From the NCBI GenBank assembly GCA_003354225.1, contig PIVH01000634.1:1-5313 (forward strand): DNA of 5,313 nucleotides. The letters are read 5' to 3'. Every line of letters starts with the position of its first letter. Position 1 is the stretch's first letter. Position numbers and translations under genes: made by a program. Below the pieces are notes generated by a model that worked only from the letters and a program-made list of their open reading frames with translations, was not told where the DNA came from and ran no database searches. The DNA is from Globobulimina sp. (lineage: Eukaryota > Foraminifera > Rotaliida). Positions 1-5,313 of this stretch are shown piece after piece.

Positions 1-1119
1 AAGCATTGTTTTCTGATGGTGACTATAAATTAAATTCAATCGATGATGAGTATGATAATCGTATTATTTTCCTCACGGATGCACGACCAAACAGTGGCAG
101 AACTGACGAAAAATCGTTGTTTGGAATGGTTCAGAAATATGCTGAAAATAAACCAAGTTTCGGGGTGGAATGTGATGAAAATGAATATATTCGAAATAGA
201 ATTTATACCACAGTTATATGTATATACTATTATATATTTTATTTATTTTGTAATGTTTACATAGTTTATTGGAATTGGGGTTGATTTCAATTCAAATTTA
301 ATTGAATCAATATCTAAAACAAGAGGTTGTAATTATTATTCAGTGAAATCAAGCAAAGATTTTATGGATAAAATGGATGAAGAATTTATTTTTATGGTAA
401 CTCCGTTAGTGTTTAATGTATGTTTGAAAATAAATTGTGAAGGGAACCAATGTCGAATTGATAAAGTGTATGGTTCCAGTCATGCAAAATCAAAAGAGAT
501 TATTGAGAATGGGGAGATTTCCAGAATTCATTCTTTGTTTCCATCCAAACGAAGACCACAAAAAAAAGGTGGTGGAACGAAAGGTGGTATACAATTAATT
601 AAATTAAAAAAACTGAAGAATGATAATAATAATATGAATGTTGAGTTAATTGTAACGTTTGAAGATAGAAATTGTAAAAAATATAGAAATGAACAAATTG
701 TGACATTTAAATCGCAAACAGCGGCAATGCCATTGATTAAAAATGATATGATTGAAAATGATGAAGATGAAAAAAGGGAGAATAACAATGAAAATATTAA
801 TTTTTATGATAATACAGGAATAAGAAAAGGAATATTAGTTTGTAAATATGTGGAATTAATGCTTGAATGGATCAAAAATACAAAATGTAAAACATTGAAA
901 GTTGATGAGAAATATAAAAAATTATTTGTTAACTTTATGGCCCATTTTAAACAAGAAATGGTAAAATGTAATGATAAGGATTTACAAAAAGAACTTGATT
1001 TAATGCAGAAATTGGTCAATTTAAAAACCATAACCACAACAAATGCAAACAATAATAATGCGAATGATGGTGAATATGATTGGGGAGATTTATCAAAAAG
1101 ATTAGCAATGTTAAAATGA
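1..1119 (+). CDS. vWA-domain protein, 3' part, partial at left edge, two exons
   Basis: Spliced coding sequence from at most 1-212 joined to 265-1119, frame opening at base 3, 354 visible residues, stop TGA. The true start lies off the window; the TTG at base 6 is an internal Leu codon. The visible N-terminal part is the second half of a vWA (Rossmann-like) domain: a strand ending IIFLTD, whose Asp fits the third metal-site (MIDAS) loop, then LFGM, then across the intron YTT|FIGIGVDF and NYYSVKSSKDFMDKMDEEF. The following segment (VTPLVFNVCLKIN, KVYGSS, LFPSK, KGGIQLIKLKKL, TFEDRN) resembles the region after the vWA domain in eukaryotic and bacterial vWA proteins of the inter-alpha-trypsin-inhibitor or YfbK type. 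The protein then has FYDNTGIRKGILVCKYVELM, an Asn/Thr-rich linker (about 1027-1065) and a charged C-terminus. Intron 213-264 (52 nt, GT-AG, phase 0) is placed because it restores YTTFIGIGVDF. Function is unknown; vWA domains usually mediate metal-dependent protein binding. The family call is from memory of the pattern. Confidence 0.75.
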
Positions 1120-1220
1120 ATGTACATACATTCAAAAAACTATAAATATTAATTTTGTTGTTAATTATTAATTTATTATTATGTTTGTGTGTAATGATTT
1201 TGATTGATGAAATATCTTAA

Positions 1221-1237
1221 TTAAAAATCATTTTTAA
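1221..1237. repeat. AT-rich palindrome in the vWA-OGDH intergenic region
   Basis: TTAAAAAT and ATTTTTAA form a perfect 8-bp inverted repeat around a single C at 1229. It lies about 100 bp after the vWA stop and 70 bp before the OGDH start. It could be part of the 3' end signal of the upstream gene or a protein-binding site, but palindromes of this kind are common in AT-rich DNA. Confidence 0.6.
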
Positions 1238-1260
1238 GTACTAACTGATTTTATAGTATT

Positions 1261-1267
1261 TATAAAG
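1261..1267 (+). promoter_or_regulatory. Candidate TATA box for OGDH
   Basis: TATAAAG, within TATTTATAAAGATAG, lies 45 bp before the OGDH start codon. If transcription began the usual 25-30 bp downstream, the 5' leader would be about 10-20 nt. The background is very AT-rich, so a chance match is quite possible. Confidence 0.25.
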
Positions 1268-1305
1268 ATAGTTTTCAACTTCAGTCCAAAAAGACTAACA
1301 AATCA

Positions 1306-1540
1306 ATGTATGGCTGTCTGGTCCGCAATGCAAAAATATTGCGATGGAATTCACTTTCATGCAAATTCAAACCGTTTATCTCAAATACATCCAACTTCAA
1401 ACGAAATTTATCATTGGCAACACTGAATAGCATTACAAAGAACAAAACACCCGTATTGTTGTCACATAAACGATATAATTTCAATCCAAGCTCCAAAAAT
1501 CCACATAAAGCAAACGATACAATACACACTGGCTCACTAG
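1306..1540 (+). other. Exon 1 of OGDH, encoding the mitochondrial transit peptide
   Basis: The ATG at 1306 opens 78 codons plus one base. The product is basic and hydroxylated ([23 protein letters not shown]) and its first acidic residue is Asp71, typical of a matrix-targeting presequence. No in-frame ATG occurs later in this exon, so 1306 is the only sensible start here. The exon ends at ACTAG|GTAAGG, the best donor in the gene, and joins 1602 to give [15 protein letters not shown], the conserved beginning of mature E1. Start choice is inferred; the cleavage site is not determined. Confidence 0.85.
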
Positions 1541-4500
1541 GTAAGGCACTGCATCCTTGCGCACATATCCATGTCCTATACATCATACATTTACGACATA
1601 GGTCAATACGCGGATTCACTGTTCGAACAATGGCAAAATGATCCAAACTCCGTTGAGAAATCATGGCGGGAATATTTTGAGAAATACTATGCATATTTCA
1701 GTACAGGTGACTTTTTATCCGATGAAGAGGCACCGTCCAATTTATCACACGAGAAAACAACTAAAATGATATCTGATGCGACCAATTTATTAAAATTGGT
1801 GCGTTCCTACCAATCCTACGGACATTACGTAGCTACATTAGACCCATTAGGTATACTGCATCAAGGCGTGGATCGTAAACAATTTCAGCCGGAATTACTG
1901 AAAAAAGAACATTGGGGCTTTACAGAGAATGATTATGATCGACCGATATATGTCGGCGATCACTCCCAATTTTTGCAATTAATGGGAGTCGAATCCCCTA
2001 TGGTCACACTGCGAGCTGTTGAGCAAAAATTAAAGGAGATTTATTGTGGTAACATAGGTTCGTTCCATACGGAAAAAACAATTAATTCGAAAGTTAAGTG
2101 AAAATTATGTGAATACACAGGCTATCAATATATGCATATTGCGAATTTCGCGAAGAATCAATTTATGCGGAAAACAATTGAGCGCGAAATTGCTGATTAT
2201 CAATGTAGTTCGGAGGAGAAAATCAGAATTTTGGATCGCTTGCTGTGGGCTGAAGAATTTGAGAACTTCTTAGATGTAAAGTATCCGGCTCAAAAGCGGT
2301 TTGGTATCAATGGAGCGGAGAGTTTCGTGCCTTTATTGAAAGAGATCATTGACGAAGGCGCTCGTTTGGGGATCAGCGATTTTGTGATCGGTATGCCGCA
2401 TCGAGGCAGGTTGCTATTTCTAGCAACGGTGTTACGTAAGCCGCTATGGCAAATATTTTATGAATTTCGAGGGTTGGCAGTGCCGTGGGAGCAGATTGGT
2501 GATAGTGGCGATGTCAAGTATCATTTAGGACACTCATTAGATAGATCGACGCCGGATGGCTTATCTGTGCATTTGTCATTGTTCCCGAACCCGTCGCATT
2601 TAGAAGCTGTGGATCCTGTGGTTATGGGCAAAACGCGCGCAAAACAATACTTTAATAAAGATAGCAATCGCAGCAAAACCTGCGCCATTGTTATACATGG
2701 CGATGCTTCGTTTAGTGGACAGGGCGTTGTCTATGAGTCTATGGCCTTGACAGATTTACCTAAATATACCACAGGTTTTCAACGTTGCATAAGCCTTTTT
2801 GCCCAGAAACGGTTTAAATATATCTGACCTTTGAAACATGTACAATTTAAAGGTCAGATAAATCGTTTCTTGGTTTAGTAGTTTTAGAGTGTTTTCCAAG
2901 TAAGTTTTTGTACAAATACGCAGGTGGCGTGGTGCATGTCATCGTGAATAACCAGATTGGATTCACCACCGATGCCTACTCTTCTCGCTCCAGTCCATAT
3001 TGCACAGACGTGGCTCGCTCCGTAGCCTCTCCCATATTGCATGTGAATGGAGACGATCCAGAAGCAGTGACCAAATGTGCCAAAATTGCCATGCGATATC
3101 GGCAACAATTTAAGTGTGACTCCGTCATTGATATGTTATGCTTTCGGCGGTATGGCCATAATGAAGGGGATGAACCAATGTTCACTCAGCCATTAATGTA
3201 CAAAGTGATCAATGAGAAGGTGAAAAGTAAAAACATTGTGACTGAAAATTATATAAACAAGTTGCTGAACGAAGGAGTGTTGAATGAGAATGAAATTAAA
3301 AATATCAAGGATAAGATTGGAACGATCATGAAAGATAACTATGAATTGTCTGCGAATAAAGAAGACATTGAAAGTGAATTACGGGCAGATTGGCTGGGTG
3401 CAAACTGGAGTGATATTAAAGGGAAATACGAAGAAGATGTCAGTGATTGGAATAACACATCGATTGAGAAAGATACTGCATTGTATATTGCTGATTGTAT
3501 CTCTCCCAACAATTTCCCGGAGAATTTCACTGTGCACAGGAAATTAAAAAAAATATTAGGTATTAATCATTTGTGTGTACTTTTGTTAATCATTTGTGAC
3601 AAATCATGTGTTGTTTAGATGAGCGGAGTAATTCTATATTGCATGAGAATGGAATCATTGATTGGGGGACCTGCGAACAATTAGCTTTTGGCTCATTACT
3701 GTTGGAAGGTATCCATGTTCGTATAAGCGGGCAAGATTGCGAAAGAGGCACTTTTTCCCATCGACACTGTGTTATTCATGACCAGGACAATAATGAACAG
3801 AGAGTGGAATATATTCCGTTAGCTCAAGGATTAAAAGATAAAGTAACCGGTAAACCGATGGGCGATTTATTCCAGATTTCCAACAGTAATTTATCAGAGT
3901 TTGCAGTGTTGGGATTCGAGTATGGATATTCCAGTGAATCACCGCAATCATTGGTGATTTGGGAAGCGCAGTTTGGTGATTTTGCCAATGGTGCTCAGGT
4001 TATATTTGATCAGTTTATTAGTTCCGGAGAAATTAAGTGGTTGAGGTATATACTTAGATGTTATATAGGTCACATTTTGCAAACTTATAAATGAATGTTT
4101 GTTGCATATGAATCAGACAAAATGGGTTAGTCATTTTGCTGCCGCATGGATACGAAGGTGGAGGACCAGAACATTCATCCGGTCGAATGGAGAGATATTT
4201 GCAAATGATGAATGACGATGAATCCGTATTTAATGAAAATGATTGTAAACAATTGCAAGAATGCAATTGGCAGATTGTGAATATCACATCGCCAGCAAAC
4301 TACTTTCATTGTCTACGACGACAAGTACATAGAGATTATCGTAAGCCGTTAATTGCGTTTACGCCCAAGTTTGGACTGCGACATTCTTTGGTTACTTCGA
4401 GTTTGAATGAATTCATTGGGGGCAGCAAATTTAAGGCGGTTATTCCCGGCAAATGTGATAATAAAAAAGCAGCTGAAAATGTGAAAAAATTGATATTTTG

Positions 4501-4864
4501 TTCTGGGAAAATATGGATTAATTTGGAAGAATATCGATTGAAGGAAAAGATTGATTGTAATGAGATTGTAATTACTCGAATTGAGGAAATTGCGCCATTT
4601 CCATATAGATTAATTCGCGAAGAGATTGAGAAATATCCAAATGCGCAGATTTTTTGGCTGCAAGAAGAACCTAAGAATATGGGCCCATTTTCTTATGTTA
4701 ATCCCAGATTGAATACAACATTAAAAAATTGCAACCCTGATATTAAAATACAATCAGATGGTATTAAATATATTGGCAGAAAAGCAAATGCTTCGCCGGC
4801 CACTGGATATCCGCAGGTTTATAAAGCTGAACATACTGAAATTATTAATCAAGCATTTGAATGA
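1306..4864 (+). CDS. OGDH: 2-oxoglutarate dehydrogenase E1 component, mitochondrial, six exons
   Basis: This is the thiamine-diphosphate E1 subunit of the 2-oxoglutarate dehydrogenase complex. It decarboxylates 2-oxoglutarate and succinylates lipoyl-E2 in the TCA cycle, in the mitochondrial matrix. Exons: 1306-1540, 1602-2057, 2121-2774, 2924-3559, 3619-4045, 4117-4864 (3156 nt, 1051 residues). All five introns are GT-AG, in phases 1,1,1,1,2, and each junction rebuilds a family motif: [46 protein letters not shown]. Residues 1-70 are rich in Arg, Lys, Ser and Asn with no acidic residue, which suits a transit peptide. About 80-115 is the N-terminal E2-binding-type segment ([20 protein letters not shown]). 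The E1 dehydrogenase domain (about 290-620) carries GMPHRGR (His324), KYHLGHS (His365), NPSHLEAV (His390), and the ThDP/Mg motif GDASF (Asp425) to VNNQIGF (Asn458). The transketolase-like pyrimidine domain (about 672-870) has ERGTFSHRH (708-710) and [14 protein letters not shown]. The C-terminal domain has [12 protein letters not shown] and ends in SPATGYP and a short tail. Length matches the usual 1000-1050. DHTKD1 is the main alternative, but its N-terminus is shorter. No catalytic motif is missing. Confidence 0.96.
2775..2923 (+). other. OGDH intron 3, unusually long for this gene
   Basis: GT-AG intron of 149 nt in phase 1, placed because joining 2774 to 2924 restores [15 protein letters not shown], part of the ThDP-binding fold. 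The other four introns of the gene are 59-71 nt. The extra length is roughly the size of the 72-nt hairpin it contains (2802-2873). It also holds a textbook donor-like GTAAGT at 2900-2905, only 24 nt before the acceptor end, which I take as unused. Confidence 0.9.
2802..2873 (+). repeat. Imperfect inverted repeat (hairpin) within OGDH intron 3
   Basis: The inner stem is a perfect 12-bp inverted repeat, TATCTGACCTTT at 2821-2832 against AAAGGTCAGATA at 2849-2860, with a 16-nt loop at 2833-2848. After a 6-nt left-side bulge (2815-2820), the outer stem pairs 2802-2814 (CCCAGAAACGGTT) with 2861-2873 (AATCGTTTCTTGG), with one C/T mismatch and one G-U wobble on the sense RNA. Total span is 72 nt. 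Such an extended pairing in an intron suggests a small folded transposon remnant (MITE-like) or a structured RNA. No target-site duplication is obvious at its ends. Confidence 0.85.
3560..3618 (+). other. OGDH intron 4 with a 13-nt direct repeat
   Basis: GT-AG intron of 59 nt, phase 1, placed because joining 3559 to 3619 gives [21 protein letters not shown], continuous with the family. Within it TTAATCATTTGTG occurs exactly twice, at 3563-3575 and 3586-3598, a period of 23 nt. A third, weaker copy (AATCATGTG) follows at 3602-3610. This may be a local duplication that helped bring the intron to its present length. Confidence 0.85.
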
Positions 4865-5106
4865 AATGCGTGAATGTGTTTTAATTGAAGCCCTATCGCG
4901 TATATACCGATTCAAATTCATTCTGGCCTCAAATAATTTGTTGTCTCTGTTGTTATTATTATATATTTAATCAAAAAATTCAATAGATTCACTCAGTAAA
5001 TCAATCCGTCAATCATGATACGTACATTTCGTCGAGTTTACACTGACTCTTTTGTTTTTTCTGCACTACACTAGAACTTTTAGTAACTGTTAATTTACAA
5101 AACTTA

Positions 5107-5282
5107 ATGTTTGCTTTCTCAAAGAAGTCAAATGAAATAAATTTAATCCAAACCAATAACAGTAATAACAGTAATAATATCATTAAAGAAGGCTATTTAG
5201 AGAAAGAATCAGTTCATCTAAAAACATTTAGAAAACGATGGATTGTGTTAACAACGGATTATAAATTATACTCATATAAAAA
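5107..5282 (+). CDS. PH-domain protein, first coding exon, partial at right edge
   Basis: The ATG at 5107 opens a frame of 58 full codons plus two bases up to a probable donor, AAAAA|GTAAAA at 5283. The product begins MFAFSKKSNEINLIQ, then has an Asn/Ser run (residues 16-24), then the first strands of a pleckstrin-homology domain: IKEGYLEKES, LKTFRKRWIVLT and DYKLYSYKK. The Gly-Tyr-Leu opening, basic Arg-Lys-Arg-Trp loop and Leu-Tyr-Ser-Tyr strand are typical of PH domains that bind phosphoinositides. If 5284-5286 were read as TAA the protein would stop at 59 residues in mid-domain, so splicing into an exon beyond the window is more likely (phase 2). Partners and function are unknown; the upstream 242 bp show no clear promoter. 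Confidence 0.7.
5155..5178 (+). repeat. Short AAT/AAC/AGT microsatellite in the PH gene
   Basis: Two copies of the 9-nt unit AATAACAGT followed by AATAAT encode the NNSNNSNN run just before the PH domain. This is a low-complexity, probably disordered spacer and a likely site of length variation. Confidence 0.6.
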
Positions 5283-5313
5283 GTAAAAAATATATGCAAA
5301 TTACACTGAAATT

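Noticed and set aside
1-1119. Link between the vWA protein and OGDH as a functional cluster
   Set aside because: They are only adjacent, each with its own intergenic region; nothing in sequence or known biology joins them.
1620-1629. TGTTCGAACA palindrome resembling a tRNA T-loop
   Set aside because: It encodes part of the conserved LFEQW segment of OGDH exon 2 and no cloverleaf surrounds it.
528-1694. Minus-strand open frames at 528-788, 804-1127 and 1281-1694
   Set aside because: They lie antisense to coding exons, are rich in Phe/Leu/Ser as expected from A-rich sense codons, and match no family I recognise.
2900-2905. GTAAGT, a perfect donor, near the end of OGDH intron 3
   Set aside because: Using it would require a tiny extra exon and a 24-nt intron, and would break the conserved TTGGVVHV junction.
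2884-4287. Minus-strand open frames at 2884-3108, 2976-3185, 3339-3530 and 4054-4287
   Set aside because: They are antisense shadows of OGDH exons and introns.
1571-4864. OGDH as a frameshifted pseudogene or five separate genes
   Set aside because: Every frame change coincides with a GT-AG intron whose removal restores a conserved motif, and the joined exons sum to an exact multiple of three with no internal stop.
4758-4970. Plus-strand open frame across the OGDH stop
   Set aside because: It overlaps the end of OGDH in another frame and continues into AT-rich intergenic DNA with a low-complexity Leu tail.

Overview
The window reads as compact nuclear DNA of an AT-rich, intron-containing eukaryote, most likely a protist. 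All three recognisable genes lie on the + strand and are broken by short GT-AG introns (52 to 149 nt). Both complete stops are TGA, so the standard code applies and ciliate codes that read TGA as an amino acid are excluded. Asparagine-rich low-complexity runs and the mix of protein families (vWA protein, mitochondrial 2-oxoglutarate dehydrogenase, protist-style PH domain) would suit a rhizarian such as a foraminiferan, but the taxon is an inference I cannot test here.

Layout. (1) Positions 1-1119: the 3' part of a von Willebrand factor A (vWA) domain protein, cut by the left edge, with one intron at 213-264. (2) 1120-1305: a 186-bp intergenic region holding an AT palindrome, a TATA-like box and a TACTAAC motif. 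(3) 1306-4864: a complete gene for the E1 component of the mitochondrial 2-oxoglutarate dehydrogenase complex. It has six exons, 1306-1540, 1602-2057, 2121-2774, 2924-3559, 3619-4045 and 4117-4864, which sum to 3156 nt and give a 1051-residue protein. The apparently separate reading frames here are exons of one intact gene, not frameshift debris. (4) 4865-5106: a 242-bp AT-rich intergenic region with no supported feature. (5) 5107 to the right edge: the first coding exon of a PH-domain protein, which runs into an intron at 5283.

How they relate. E1 is a TCA-cycle enzyme of the mitochondrial matrix. The vWA and PH proteins have no evident link to it, so this looks like ordinary gene neighbourhood rather than a functional cluster. 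I found no mobile-element gene, CRISPR, RNA gene or novel multi-gene system. The most unusual signal is a roughly 72-nt imperfect hairpin inside the longest E1 intron (2775-2923). Next are the AG/GT-type sequences duplicated at both ends of several introns and a transit peptide that sits on its own exon.
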